Assembly: GCA_009859145.1 (NCBI GenBank)
Contig: VRVR01000041.1
Coordinates: 186,001 to 250,000, forward strand
Length of the DNA stretch: 64,000 nt
Reading direction: 5' to 3'
From: Andalucia godoyi
Lineage: Eukaryota > Discoba > Jakobea > Jakobida > Andaluciidae
Shown here in pieces: positions 38,672 to 50,700 of this stretch. Both the position numbers and the translations under genes were made by a program. The first letter of the stretch is position 1. The number at the start of each line of letters is the position of its first letter. The notes beneath the pieces were generated by a model. It was not told where the DNA came from. It was given only the letters and a program-made list of their open reading frames with translations, and did no database searches.

Positions 38672-41600
38672 TCATTCACCATCGTCGTCAGCCTCTTCGT
38701 CATCGTCGTCATCACTCTCACCACTCCCTGTACGATGAGCAGAAGCACTGCGCTTCATCGGCATTCCAATTGCGTCCGCTTTTCGCATCTTGATCCGATG
38801 ATCATCCCATTCCGACATCATATCGCCGAGCAAGTTATCATCCTCCATTTTGCGATACTCAAGAAGCCGTTCTTCCTGCATCGCGTCTTGTAGCAGATGG
38901 TACGGCGTGTCAGCTTCGCGAATAACCATTCGCGCCTGTCGCCTTCGTAACTTCTCCAATGACTTGACGCGAGCAGACACATCGCGAAGTTCGTCGAGAG
39001 CCGTGAATCGACGATTTGACATACGAAACGGCAATTGTTCCGACGCCCGTTTCTGCAACTTGACTCGAGACGCAGATCGGAACGTCGAAGAAGAATACGA
39101 TAACCACGGAGACGAGCTGCTTCCAGGCACCTTTTGCGTTCGCGCTTTCTCCCACGGTTTGAGCACAGAACCTATTTTGCGATTCTTACTGCCCGCAAGA
39201 CCGTCGCTGTCATCGTCATCAGACCCGGGCTGATTTCCATGAGCGGAAAACAAGACCCTTTTCTTTCTGCCGGAAACATCCAGATTCGCATTCCATATCT
39301 CCTCGGTGCGAGAAACTGCCAACACCTCTTGTTCTATGGAAATTCGCACACGCTGCGGCAACCATGTCCTGCTATACTTCACAGGGTCTTGAAGCTCCAG
39401 CATTTCATTGTCCGAATCCGACGATTCTTCGGACTCGTCTCCGGAATCCTCGCTATCGTCTTTTGCACTGCTGAGCTTGTCTCCGTTTCGAATTCCAAAA
39501 ATATTGTACATGCGAAGATGACTCATCTTGTTCAGCACATCGATTTCCTCTATATAATCCTCCGCATCCTTCTCGAAATCTGCCTGCCGCTCGTCGTACC
39601 ACGCCTCAAGCCCTTCCTTCTTGAGCAACTCGTCGAACGCCACGACAAACCGAACCTTTTCCAGAACAGCACACGAAGCAACATCTTCAAGACTCGCTTC
39701 ATGATCCTCGTCAAGGGACTTTTTCATCTTTTGGAGTTCCAAATTAAGACTGTCCTCGTTGATGTCGTAGTGTTTGAGAAACTTGCTTCGAAATTGGTAC
39801 AGCGATGCTGTCTTCTGGTCGTATTTTGCCTTCATTTTCGCAGATCGGGCGTAATTGTACGGAGCGACAGGGTCTTCCCGCAGCTGCGAACGAGCGTCCA
39901 GCAAAGACTCGCAAAAGCGTCTCAACCGCTCCAGCCGTTCAGCGGGCACACTGGATTCGTTGTCTGAGAGCAGCATTTCACACCACACCTTGATGTGTCG
40001 AAGATCGTCGTCCGAACATTTGCGGACCAGCTTCTTGAACAACTTGGTCTGGTCGTGCGGAGCATCAACAGGACTTTCGGTGTTGGAAGATGCCGAATTG
40101 CCGGTCACCCACGAGAAGACGACTTGCATCCGCTCCTTTTCAGAACTGCTCGCATCGGTTGCGTTCCACAAAAACAGAAACTCCGGAGCCTCGCAACTCG
40201 CGAACAGCTGGTAGAAAGACTGGAAGTTCGTCGCCCAATCCGTTACATCGTCGCGCTGCGAGATGCTGGCATGCGGAGAAGAAGAATCATCAAGGCTTCT
40301 GGAAGGACGACGATGGTGAGATTCCAGAGGCGATATAATGCTGACTGGGACGTCTTGTGCTTGGCAATACTGTAAAAAGGAACGCACACCATCTGCAGTG
40401 TCTTTGCACTCTGGAACCTGGAAATCATCGAACGCTGCAAGCCGAGACTCAAAATCCAATCGCGACATTGCCAACGGAATCAATTCATCGCGAACCTCCT
40501 TCAATAGGCAACGGCTTTGTTCACTGGCGCGGAGGGTTGCATGCGACGCGACGCGACGCCGAAACGGGATAGAGAAAATCCACTTGAGAAACGGCGTTCG
40601 AGTCGGAACAATGGGTCTTTGCAGCGAAGCCTTTTCATACGCAATCTGGCTGATTGTCCGAAGTCGCTGAAACAGCCCGTTTTCGTTCGTGACAACCACG
40701 CCCACGGATCCCAGCGCACACAGTCCTCGGACGAGCTCGAGAAATGCTGCATTCCCTTTATTGGCATTCCAGAATGCAAGCGCTTCCGCAGACCGAAGCC
40801 TGCGATTGTCTAGTTGTGTCAATAGCTTCTGTCGCCTGTCTGTTGCGGTCGCTGGATCTCGGAACAGCGCCAAGCGAATGGAATAGCCTAGGCCAACGGC
40901 AGTTGATGATGAGGTGGGTCTACCGTCAGGGCCCAGAAAGTGCATAAACAATTCCGACTGAGCAAGTGCTCGAATGAATGGCGGAAGCCGCTGCAGCACG
41001 ACTTCCGGAACCTTTAAACTTGGAAGCGCTGGCGCATCAGCAGCACGAGACACGAGCGTCGCCTGCGACTCGTTCGAAATCAGCCACGACAGATATCTCA
41101 AAAACGTCGATTGATTGTCAATTTGCTGATCAAGAGCACATATGTCTTCTGGCACCATTCGCGCCGTTTCATCATCATCAACAGTGCCATCGTCGTCATC
41201 ATCCGCAAACCGGATTGCAGGAAAGATGTGGTATCCTCGGGCTTTGAGATTGTTCACGGCGCCTGCGAGAATGTCCAGAAACCGTCGCACAAGCGTCTTT
41301 ATCTGGTCTTCAACACGCTGGAACAAAGGGAGCTGAAACAGCAAGGATGCAGGACCATCTGATCCAGCCGGAATCAGACCACTTATATCCAGAAGGTTTC
41401 CTTCTCCACCACCACTCCCGCCGTCGACGCTGGCCGTCAAGTACTGATACAACATCGGTGAGACATGTGCACTCTTGAAAAACGTATTCACGACTTCTTC
41501 CGCCAGACGGTACGGAGATCGACGCAGATCTCGTTCATAATAGCGGAGCGTTATCGACACTGCATCTGCAAACGCTTCATATGACTGAAGTGCGTCTGCA

Positions 41601-41958
41601 AGCACCTCGAACGTCAGTCTCGGAGGAAGACCGAATGCTTTCGACATTGGTTCTATATACCGAAAGATCTCATTCTACACCAAACCACGAAAAAACACAA
41701 TAATATAATACGGGAAACGCCAAACAAGACGCAATTTTGAGATCATAAGTGCTGCCCATGCATGGAACTCTGTAGCACGAAAACGAACAAGAGAGCAAGA
41801 AGGAACATACTCGAATAATATCCATGACGTCTTGTTTAATCAGCGACCAAAAACGAAGAGCAACTTGTTTATCCTGTTCCTCGTTCTCCTTTTCAACCAA
41901 TGCTGCATTGGCCATTCCGCTTCTCTCATTCTCTCTTCAATGAATGCAACACCCCAAT

Positions 41959-41999
<41 letters not shown>

Positions 42000-42223
42000 C
42001 CGTTAGAAGCTGCAGAAATTGGAAAGGAAGAAGAAAAAGAAAAGCAACAACATAATTGCCACCAACGTCTGAAGGAAAAAGAGACATACAGAATTCCTCC
42101 AGGACCAAACAGCATTTGTTTTGCTTTTTCCTGAAACGCAGGAGTTTGAATGACTTTCCATCGCAACACACTCTTCTTCCAATCGGCATCACGATCATCA
42201 TCACGATCATCTGTCACCATCAT
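38672..42223 (-). CDS. Unrecognised acidic protein of about 1086 residues (three exons)
   Basis: Exon 3 is 38672-41674. Its first residues NEIFRYIEPMSKAFGLPPR continue from exon 2 (41811-41934, ending VMDIIR) across a 136-bp intron with GTATGT and GTGTAG. Exon 1 (42090-42223, ATG at 42223, ending MLFGPGGI) joins across a 155-bp intron with GTATGT; the acceptor is GAAG at 41935 or, 12 bp further in, GAGAG before 41922, and both keep frame. The N-terminal ~520 residues are helical; a Ser-rich linker follows; then a charged helical region, an Asp/Glu/Ser-rich segment (about 830-850), basic stretches, and an acidic C-terminus ending in an Asp/Glu run. No catalytic motif, signal or membrane span. 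The family is not recognised; the acidic and basic patches suggest a nuclear or nucleolar role, by inference only. Confidence 0.82.
41962..41995. repeat. (CA)n microsatellite in intron 1 of the three-exon gene
   Basis: About 17 CA dinucleotides lying about 30 bp from the splice acceptor. Confidence 0.9.
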
Positions 42224-42388
42224 TTCCTCTCATTGTTCGTTTGTCATTCATTATCTGTGATTGTTATCATCAAGATGATGATGATAGTGTTCTCTGGCAT
42301 TCAGAGCGTTACTGGTCCGAACCTTGTTGAGTGCGCCGCCAATAGACGAACAAGAATGCCTGGAGTTTTTTATATATTAAGCGGCTGA

Positions 42389-42402
42389 GCATCACGTGAT
42401 GC
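42389..42402. other. Perfect 14-bp palindrome with CACGTG core
   Basis: GCATCACGTGATGC in the intergenic region before IQUB. CACGTG is the usual site of bHLH/bZIP factors; a regulatory role is possible but untested. Confidence 0.35.
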
Positions 42403-42812
42403 ATAAGGAGGGAAACCGCTCGCCAAAACACGCATCATCATTGACTGTCATCGGCGAAGCTGTCACCGAAGACAGATCCAAGCCACGTGCGTTTTTTATT
42501 ATTATTTATATTAAGGACGAGCACCAACTCTGCATCAAAGAGTCATTGCAACCAACAGATTCCCCAATCGATTCAACATTCAATAAATGAACGTTGGAGG
42601 AGACAGACTGTGAACGGCGGTGTGGCACATTGCGCCAATGACGCATTTGCCTTTGCTCCTTCTTGTTCTCTGACTTTAAAAAGCGCATTCCGAAACGCAA
42701 ATCGATCACATCTTCGTGATTTGATCATCATCCGGTTCGATTACAAATATGAAAAACAACCAGAAAGAAGATAACAGAAAAAAAAAAAGAATTTAAAAGG
42801 TCGACTTGACTA

Positions 42813-42903
42813 CGGTAGGAACATCGCGTCTCCATAAGATAGGGTTAGAAAATAAAATCAAAACTCCCGACATGATGTTGTTTGATGTCCATACGCAAAA
42901 CGG
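42813..42903 (+). repeat. Dispersed repeat A, copy 2
   Basis: 91 bp matching 21006-21097. Similarity starts sharply at CGGTAG and ends at CAAAACGG; flanks differ. See copy 1. The rest of the 42224-43159 gap shows no supported gene. Confidence 0.85.
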
Positions 42904-43159
42904 AAAACCGTCGTTTTGCTTTCAACGAATTCCTTCTGTTTGCGCAAATAGAAGACGCTCATTATTGGGTGATTTTACTTGTCCTGTTTTTTTCTCTCTC
43001 TTTTCTTTCTTTCATTTCAAAATATCTGATTTCAGTTTCGATATTTCTTTCTTATTCCCTCTTTTTTAAGTTTTGTGTGGGATTTTTTTACGTGCAGGTT
43101 TTTAAAAAATTGTTTTTTGAATCGCCAGGAGTTGGGTTGGACAGTGACAGATTAGGCAC

Positions 43160-45157
43160 ATGTCGGACGATTCGAATAGTGAGTTCCGCAATGTCGACGA
43201 TACGCAAGCTTCGGAAGAGTCATTTGCGGACGATCCTAATAGCGATGCAGTTGGAGATGCAGGTGGAGATGGATCGCCGATTGAGTACGATGATCAACTG
43301 CAGTCCGAATTCGCACAATTTCAAGACGAACCAGGCCAAGACGAACCAGGCCACGAACCAGGCCAAGAAGATCAAGATCAAGAGGAATCGGAGCAAGAAC
43401 CAGAGGATGAACCAGAGGGTGAGACAACGATTGTTTCCAGAGCAGAGTTTAAAGCATCTCTTTTGGATAATATTGGGAATGAGAGTGTGCAGGGTCCGGG
43501 AGAAAACGAGCTTTCAGAGATCCACGCAGCCGACAGCCGGATGTACGACGATGATCAGAGTCAGTCGCGTCTGGTAGACGAGTCCGCACAGCCAATTCCG
43601 TCATCAGCATTGCACGAGCCACAAGAAGAAAGCGACGATGCGCCGACGGATGCCGCCATTTCTCCAATGAGTCAGTCGCACAATGCAGACTCGCTGCAGG
43701 TGTCCCCGGAAGTTCGTCCGAGTGATGGACAAGGATACAACAACGAGGATTCGTATGCCGGATGGGATGCAGACATTCCGTTTGATCAACCGTCGCAGGG
43801 ATATGACGGTATGTATATCAGTCATGCATATGGCGAGGCAGGGACATCCACAGAACCCCCCAAGTATGCGGGGGCGCCACCGGTGACTCCACGACCGGAT
43901 CCGCATCTGCCGAAGCAGCCTGCCGTCCGGGAGCTGATGGTTACGCTGATGAATTCTTCTCAACCGATTCGAATCGTCATCGTCGACGAATCGGTCTGCA
44001 AGAAGAAGCAGTTTTTAGGTGGATATCGCAATAGAGGAACGATGCTTGAATACCACCATGCGGTCACACAGACTCCGCGGCCACCGAATCCTCGACTGCT
44101 GAATGCACCGGAAAAGCTTAGCCGAGAATCGCAGACAAAGACCTATGTGACACGATCGCAACAAACAAACAGAGAACAAGGCGTACAGACGGGCGAGAAG
44201 TACAATGATGCTGCTGGCCCAGAAAGAGTCGTGTCTCCGAAACGGTACTTTTCTGCAGAGGAGTTCTTGGACCTTCGTTTTGAAAAGGCAATTGTCATCC
44301 AGTCTCACGTCCGTGCTTGGTTTGCGCGGCGGCTTGTCACGCAGATGCGGGAGGATCTTTTGCAAGACATGCTGGACCGTGAACAGCAAAATGTACAGCA
44401 TATGGTGGAGGAAGATGAAAAGAGGAAACGGGAGATTGAGCGCAGAATGCACCCGCACACCACCGAAGACTTCCGGACTCTCTACGAAGAGCTTGAGCTG
44501 TGGCGCATGTCAGAGACAGAAAAAATCAAGTATGCCGAGAATTTGTCCCCCGAGGAACGAAAGCTTGCGCTTACAGAACTGCTAAAGAAAGAGACAAAGC
44601 TTTTGCAGACGATTGATCGGCTGAAGATTGTCGCGACTCGGGAGAACAGAACCAGGCGCATCGATGCAAAGATGGAAAAGATGGCTGCTGAAAAGGTGCT
44701 GAATGCGAAAACGGGAGACAAGGTCCACATTGAGACTCCATTTTCTGTTCGTGCACGCGAACTTGCGGATCTGTACAAGGGACTTTGTTTGAACGGCATT
44801 TCTGTGGACGAGCGTCTGGAGATTCTTCTGCACGTCAAGTGGACCGTGAAGGAGTTTGACTGTCAACTCACCCGAGAAATTGTCGAGCTCATTGATCGCG
44901 AAGCTGATCTGCTGAACCGTGGCCGTTCGTCCAGGGCATTGGACGGTCTGCGAAGGCGCGTCTCCAACTTGTTCCTGCAGTTCACGGAGACTCCGGAGTT
45001 CAATCCAGAGTCTCTTCGCTATTCGAAGCTGCCCGTTGAGTATCTCTCCCGACCGCAAGTTCAGCCCATCAAGAAGAAACAGTACGGCGCCTTGTCGGAA
45101 AAGATGGGTAATAACAGCACCAACGCGTCCCGTGTGGCTACTGCCGTGAAGCAATAA
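43160..45157 (+). CDS. IQUB: IQUB-like radial spoke protein
   Basis: 665 residues. The N-terminal ~230 residues are acidic and Gln/Pro-rich, with a DEPGQDEPGHEPGQEDQ repeat. Then comes a region that follows animal IQUB closely: KKQFLGGYRNRGTMLEYHHA, VTQTPRPPNPR, a QTKTYVTRSQQTNREQGVQT stretch, YFSAEEFLDLRFEKAIVIQ, an IQ motif (IQSHVRAWFARRL, about residue 380), then HPHTTEDFRTLYEELELWRM and LSPEERKLALTELLKKETKL near 435-480. IQUB is part of radial spoke 1 in motile cilia, so its presence implies a flagellated organism. The ubiquitin-like domain of the animal protein is not clear here. Dispersed repeat A lies upstream. Confidence 0.9.
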   Translation: MSDDSNSEFRNVDDTQASEESFADDPNSDAVGDAGGDGSPIEYDDQLQSEFAQFQDEPGQDEPGHEPGQEDQDQEESEQEPEDEPEGETTIVSRAEFKASLLDNIGNESVQGPGENELSEIHAADSRMYDDDQSQSRLVDESAQPIPSSALHEPQEESDDAPTDAAISPMSQSHNADSLQVSPEVRPSDGQGYNNEDSYAGWDADIPFDQPSQGYDGMYISHAYGEAGTSTEPPKYAGAPPVTPRPDPHLPKQPAVRELMVTLMNSSQPIRIVIVDESVCKKKQFLGGYRNRGTMLEYHHAVTQTPRPPNPRLLNAPEKLSRESQTKTYVTRSQQTNREQGVQTGEKYNDAAGPERVVSPKRYFSAEEFLDLRFEKAIVIQSHVRAWFARRLVTQMREDLLQDMLDREQQNVQHMVEEDEKRKREIERRMHPHTTEDFRTLYEELELWRMSETEKIKYAENLSPEERKLALTELLKKETKLLQTIDRLKIVATRENRTRRIDAKMEKMAAEKVLNAKTGDKVHIETPFSVRARELADLYKGLCLNGISVDERLEILLHVKWTVKEFDCQLTREIVELIDREADLLNRGRSSRALDGLRRRVSNLFLQFTETPEFNPESLRYSKLPVEYLSRPQVQPIKKKQYGALSEKMGNNSTNASRVATAVKQ

Positions 45158-45363
45158 ACAGCACCATCGATTCTCCCGAGTTTCTCCTCACGTATCGCAT
45201 TGCACAAATAGCACATTCAATCATCTTTTAATTCTACGTATACTGTTCCTTTTCTCTTTTGTGTTATCTCTCCTCCGTCATTCTGCCTGTCGTGGATTTC
45301 GGCCCCTGGAAAACAAATTCGTCCCTCCCTTTTTCTGTGTACAGAACCATTCCTGCTCGGTGG

Positions 45364-45864
45364 TCATCGCTTTGCAACCGCAACTTTGACGGTGACTTGC
45401 TTTCCCTGGAACTCCACACCTACATCATGTGTTCCAACATTCTTGATTGGCTGTTCGAGATTGACTTTCAACGGAGCCCTTGTGAGTTTCGACAGCCCAA
45501 GGCTGACCTTGTCTTCAATAGCCTGTGCGATGTCCTGTGCAGTGACAGACCCGTACAATGTTTGTCCATCATTGGAATGTCTCTTGAAGCTGAGTTGCAG
45601 CTTTCCAATCTTTGACGATGCCTCTTCGGCCGCCCGTCGTCCAGCCTGGAATATGGCTTCTTCGGATGCTCGCTCTGACGCAATTTTTGCAAGATTCGAT
45701 GCGGAGGCATAGACCGCGAGTTTCTGTGGGCACAGATAGTTGCGCGCGAACCCTGCGCGAACCTTGACAAGATCCCCACGAAGCCCCAGCTTTGGTACGT
45801 CATTCTGCAGCACAATTGTCACTGTCTTCGAAACATTGGAAATTCGTCGAATCACTGAAGCCAT
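45364..45864 (-). CDS. MRPL9: Mitochondrial ribosomal protein bL9m
   Basis: 166 residues. N-terminal bL9 domain with VTIVLQNDVPKLGLRGDLVK and VRAGFARNYLCPQKLAVYAS (the family pattern G-x-x-V-x-V-x-x-G-x-A-R-N-x-L-x-P), a connecting helix rich in Ala/Glu, and a C-terminal domain ending VEFQGKQVTVKVAVAKR. The short MASVIRRISNVSK leader could serve for mitochondrial import. It is divergent from the uS17m gene 500 bp away. Confidence 0.92.
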   Translation of the reverse strand: MASVIRRISNVSKTVTIVLQNDVPKLGLRGDLVKVRAGFARNYLCPQKLAVYASASNLAKIASERASEEAIFQAGRRAAEEASSKIGKLQLSFKRHSNDGQTLYGSVTAQDIAQAIEDKVSLGLSKLTRAPLKVNLEQPIKNVGTHDVGVEFQGKQVTVKVAVAKR

Positions 45865-46364
45865 TCTGAAAACTCTGGGAGGAGAAAATCAACTTGAAAA
45901 TGTGAGAAAAGTGCGGAGTGTTATCCTTGTGACGGTGTGCGTGGGTGGATATGGAAAGGGACAAGCAGAACCAAACCGAACTGCCAAACAAGATCGGAAA
46001 ACAAACGAAAAGCACACACGCTCAAAACCACATAAAAGATCTGCGAAGGAGAATGAGAGAGGAAAACGAGAACTGCGAGAGACACTACGACAGGCAGCGG
46101 TTCCCCTTTTTCCTCTCCCCCCCTTTTTTTTGTCCTTTTTTGTGTTTTGCTCAGCATGGGCGTTAGGGTTACCCGTATGACAATAAAGATTGGAATCAGT
46201 ATGCATCTTCCAAAAACAACACACATGTTCTCTCTGTCACTTTTTCTCACTTTGACGCTCGGGTCTACATACACACGTACATACATACATACGTACGTAC
46301 ACGGACATACTTGCAAACATTAACAGATCGACGTGTAAGAAGGAAAAGAAACACTACATTAGAG

Positions 46365-46685
46365 ATGCGATTTTTGGTAGGCCGTGTTGTGTCGAGTGCG
46401 ATGAACAAGACTGTGTCGGTGTGTGTGGAGCGATCTTTCCGACATCCAATTCTACCCAAAGTTATCCGATCGCAGAAGAAGTACATGGCACATGATGAGA
46501 CCGAGGCGATCCAAGTGGGCGATCTTGTTCGCATCAAGGAATGCAGACCGTTGTCGAAACACAAGCATTTTGTTGTGGATGGTGTCGTCGAGTCACGATC
46601 CACAGAGACCACTGCTCTTTCTCCCGAACAATTTCTCCCGTCGTCCATGCGCTCTTCTCCCGCGCTCGCTTCGAAATCCAATTAG
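46365..46685 (+). CDS. MRPS17: Mitochondrial ribosomal protein uS17m
   Basis: 106 residues with the uS17 OB-fold pattern: MRFLVGRVVSSAMNKTVSVC, then VIRSQKKYMAHDETEAIQVG, DLVRIKECRPLSKHKHFVVD. The ATG at 46365 gives the standard bacterial-like start; an earlier in-frame stretch lacks ATG. It lies head to head with bL9m. Confidence 0.93.
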   Translation: MRFLVGRVVSSAMNKTVSVCVERSFRHPILPKVIRSQKKYMAHDETEAIQVGDLVRIKECRPLSKHKHFVVDGVVESRSTETTALSPEQFLPSSMRSSPALASKSN

Positions 46686-46923
46686 CAATTGCTGCTGGTG
46701 ATGATGTAGAGAGATCGTGAATGAAAGCAACTGTAATGATTAATGCGCTTGATAGCATGGAGAGAAAAAATAAAATAAAGAAAAGTACAATAATATTCAA
46801 ACACAGTCAGTTTGGCATCATTATTTTTTGGGCATGCATTTTTTAATATTATATTACAGTGCATCATGACGTGCATGGCAAATTCGACCTTTTCATTCCT
46901 TTCTTTTTTTGAAAATCAAAACG

Positions 46924-47136
46924 ATGAGTAAACCCATTGAATCAAATATAAAAAGCCATCGACATCTTCTTGTGAGGAATGCTCTCATCTTGTCAGCTTT
47001 GCAGGCAATTTCGTATTTCCTGGTTTTTTGTTTTTTCAAGTCAGAAACACGGGAAAGTACCTATCCACATAATCTTTTCGGACTGGGGCGGCACACTTCT
47101 CTCATCACAGAAAAACAAACACCAATGCAACACTAA
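46924..47136 (+). CDS. Possible small membrane protein (70 residues)
   Basis: An ATG-initiated frame with a single hydrophobic segment (NALILSALQAISYFLVFCFF) after a short polar start. No homolog recognised; surrounding DNA is AT-rich and repeat-laden, so it may be chance. Confidence 0.22.
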   Translation: MSKPIESNIKSHRHLLVRNALILSALQAISYFLVFCFFKSETRESTYPHNLFGLGRHTSLITEKQTPMQH

Positions 47137-47734
47137 AAAAGACCTGCAAAAAAGCCGAAAATAAAACAAAAACAAAAACAAAAAAGAAAAAGAAAAAGAA
47201 AAAGAAAAAGAAAAAGAAAAAGAAAAAGAAGAGGAAAGAGCTTCAACCAGCAGAGGCATTGCTTCACAAGAGATCAACACTTGAGATGAGAAAAAATTAT
47301 GCATACATTTCTAGCACGATTCTTTGAGAGGGAAGAAGAAGGAAAGGGAGAAGGAAGGGTGGAGAAAAGAAAGGTAGAGCTTTAAAAAGTAAAGAGAAAA
47401 AAAAGAAAAAGAAGAAAGAAGGGAACACGAAAGAACGAGCGAGAGAGAGAGCGAGCGAGCGAGCGAAAAGTTTTCTTGCAGGTCTATTTCTTGTCCGCGC
47501 AGCGTAACCCTCAATTGGCACCGTCCCCAAACGACAAGTCGAGTGTTTTTCTTGCATCACTTGAGACTATACAGAGTTTTGCTGCGACGGACGACAGATG
47601 ACGACCTAAGTGAACCTGATAGCGTGATTGCCGATGGTCCTGAATCCTCGATGGAACTATTGTTTATTGGCGCATACACACAGACACACACCCACACACA
47701 CACACGGCAGATCGGAGGTCTTGAAGAAAGAAGA
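47137..47734. other. Intergenic region with (AAAAAG)n and other simple repeats
   Basis: Tandem AAAAAG units (about 47171-47231), A/G-rich tracts, GCGA repeats (47440-47465) and a CA-rich tract (47678-47706) just before the VPS15 start codon. No gene seen. Confidence 0.7.
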
Positions 47735-50700
47735 ATGGGTAACACGCTCGCAGTGGCTCCAGCGTCCGACTTCACACTGTTCGATCTTCCGGATCTTGCA
47801 TCGAAGCGGTCGCTTGGAAGTTCGCGACTTTTCAAATCGCAGCTTTGCTTCTCCGAGCGTGACTTGCAGTGGTACGTATGCAAATCAGTTTCAAAGTCAC
47901 TATTTGTTCCAGAGACCGATCTTGCTAAAATCAGAAAGGAACTCGAGACACAAAAGTGCTATGCCAGAATCGAAGAGAATGCGAAGGCCGTTCGGCTTAT
48001 TCGGCCACATGGATTCACAACTCTGGCAAATCGAGTTTCGGAAAGACCGTTCTTGACGCTCAACATGAAGCTCTGGATTGCATTTCAAATATTGAACTGC
48101 TTGAAGAGGAACGCCGAGAGAAGTCCACAGTTGCTGCATGGGGATATCAAGACGCAGAACATCGTGTTGTCCACGTTTTCGCTGGTCAGCATCGTCGACT
48201 ACGCCCCTTTCAAGCCGGTTCTTGTTCCAAAAGACGATCCAACCGTCTTTTCGTACTTTTTCGACACTACCAAACAGCGAATCTGTAATATTGCTCCGGA
48301 GCGATTCACTGTCTCTTCCCAGATTCAACCACAAGGCGCTGGCAACACTCTTGTGAACGTGAGTTTTGTGTCTGACGTGTCGCTTTCTCCCGCCATGGAT
48401 GTGTTTTCGGCAGGATGTGTCCTCTATTTTTTGTTTACGGACGGAATCAACCTGTTTAATTACTCTTCTCTGCTGAATTACGAGTCCACATCGTCGGATG
48501 CTGTTGCAAATGGCATGCTCGATGAGCTGCTTTCTCGCATGTATCAGGAATCCGACAAGAAGAATTCCAAAGAAGATGCAGATCCAGTAGATCCAAAGGA
48601 AATACAAGACAGAAAGAATGCAAAGTTGCTCGTGAAGAAGATGCTTGCAGCGAGCCCGTTTGACAGACCGTCAGCCGCTGATTTACTGCTGGACCATTTC
48701 CCGCGCTCTTTCTCGCAGTTTTACGACTTCTGCGACTGGAGCACACCTGATTCGCGCTGCGATACCTGTCTCCAATACGTGAATGAAAGCAAGGAATTGC
48801 ACCCAGCGCTGTACGATGTCATCTGCAGCATCTTGTGTACCGGTCTCGCGCATCTGTCGACCACCGAGCGTCAGATCTTTTCTTTGGATGCCATAGCAAA
48901 GTTGTCGCGCTTCAATGACGAATGTTCGATTCCATATCTTTTGGATTTTGCGTCGAAGAAGGCACCACCGCCCGTGGCGGCGAATGCGATTCGCGTTCTT
49001 GCTCGTCTCGGCTGCCAAACATTCCGGGAGATTTCCAACATTTTCTTTGCTGCGGAGACCCACAGCCTTGTCCGTGCTGCAATTGCAACGCACATCGGAG
49101 ATTTTGCAATGGCTGCAAAAGTTCAGTTGGAGCAAAGGCTGGTGTCAAAAATCAAGGAGGTGTACGGCGCTCCCGAGAAGGACAATCCGCTCAATGACAT
49201 CATCATCAATCCCGCGCTAACAGAGGCGGAAGAAGAGCAGCTTTCCGAAGATGTCAGTGCCGTGCTGATGGAGTGCCAGCAGGATCCAGATGAGTCCGTT
49301 CGGTGTGCCATGCTGTCCAATCCATTGTCTATTTGCGCGTTTTTCGGCCACCGGAAAACAACCAGCTTTGTTCTCCCCTTGTTCATCTCTGTGTTGAATG
49401 GTGGAGTGCAGTCCAGACCGCGTCTCGTCTTTCTTGACCACTGCGTTCCGCAATGCGCTGCTTTTCTTGGTCCGATGTGCACTGAGGAGTTTCTGCTGCC
49501 GCTTTTGATGCAAATCTCACGATCGGACGTTCGAGCGCGAGTGTCGGTGGATGTTCTCGTGGACATGGGCCTAGTCGAAGCCAGATCGGTGCTGAGATCC
49601 ACCCATACGCTTGGAATGTCTTCGTCGCACCCATCCACTCCGAAGAACAATGACGGTCTTGTGGTTCGCGGCTCGCCTTTCTCTTCTGCCCAGGACTTGG
49701 CGCTGAGAAATTCGTCATCGATTCGCTCGGTGGATGATGCAGATGTTGTCGTTGTCGGGGCTGTTGCTGACAAGGAAGACGATGCTGGATTTGAAAAGGT
49801 TAGCCTACCGAAGAAGTCCTATGATCTGCTGTCCGTCGGATCCACCCGAGATCACCGTGAGCCGATCGTTGCCATGGATGCCGTGAAGGACTTTGTAATA
49901 TCTGTTTCCGAGAGCCAAGTTCGTTTGCTTTCGCTGTCCAGACTGTCCAATGAAATCGGGATATCCACGGATCTGCTTTGTGTTCTCGAGACATCTTCAT
50001 TGAAGCGCCGCACGAATAGCGCGGAGCCCGTTCGGAATGTGTCTCCCGGCGCTGCTGCCACGAACACTGCAGCAGCAGCACCGTCTGCAGCACCGTCACC
50101 ACCACAGCCACAACCACCACCAAATTCCAAGAAGCGTTCTTCGCAGCGGTTCACAGACGCCTGTTTTCTGCATCGGGATCCGAAATACAGGATTGCGCTG
50201 TCAACAGGACAAGTGATTGATATCCGGGGCCAGTCAGATATGAGCTTCCTTCCATGTGTCCGCGTGGCAAGTGCTGCGGAAAACACGCTTGTGTGTGTGC
50301 ACGCCTTTCCTCACATGATATCGCTGTTCGATTTACGCCGTGATTGTTCGAAGCCTGCTCTAGCGGCCTCGTTCCCGTTCATGTTTGGGTACCCGTCTGC
50401 ACTGACTGTTCACTCATCAGCGAGCTACTGCGCAGTTGGAACGACTCTTGGAATGGTGGAGGTGTTTGATTTGCGATTTGCATTGTTTCCGGTGGGATCG
50501 GGGCATTTCGACGGCGTTATTCATGCTATTCAGCTTCCCGACGACGTCACCATGACCACAGCTGTGATTGCTGCTGGATATGCCGGCGAGCAGACTCTAG
50601 ATTTCTCCACGCTTACGTATGCCACTTCCAGTTCCCTGCAGAAACTGATCGATGTGGATGCACTGCGACCGTATCCCGTGGATCCTCCTGTGCATGTCCG

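Noticed and set aside
39134-39967. 277-codon plus-strand ORF opposite the 1086-residue gene
   Set aside because: No ATG-based start with a recognised product; antisense shadow.
42882-43577. Hydrophobic ORF overlapping the 5' end of IQUB
   Set aside because: Produced by T-rich leader DNA; the IQUB frame is supported by homology.
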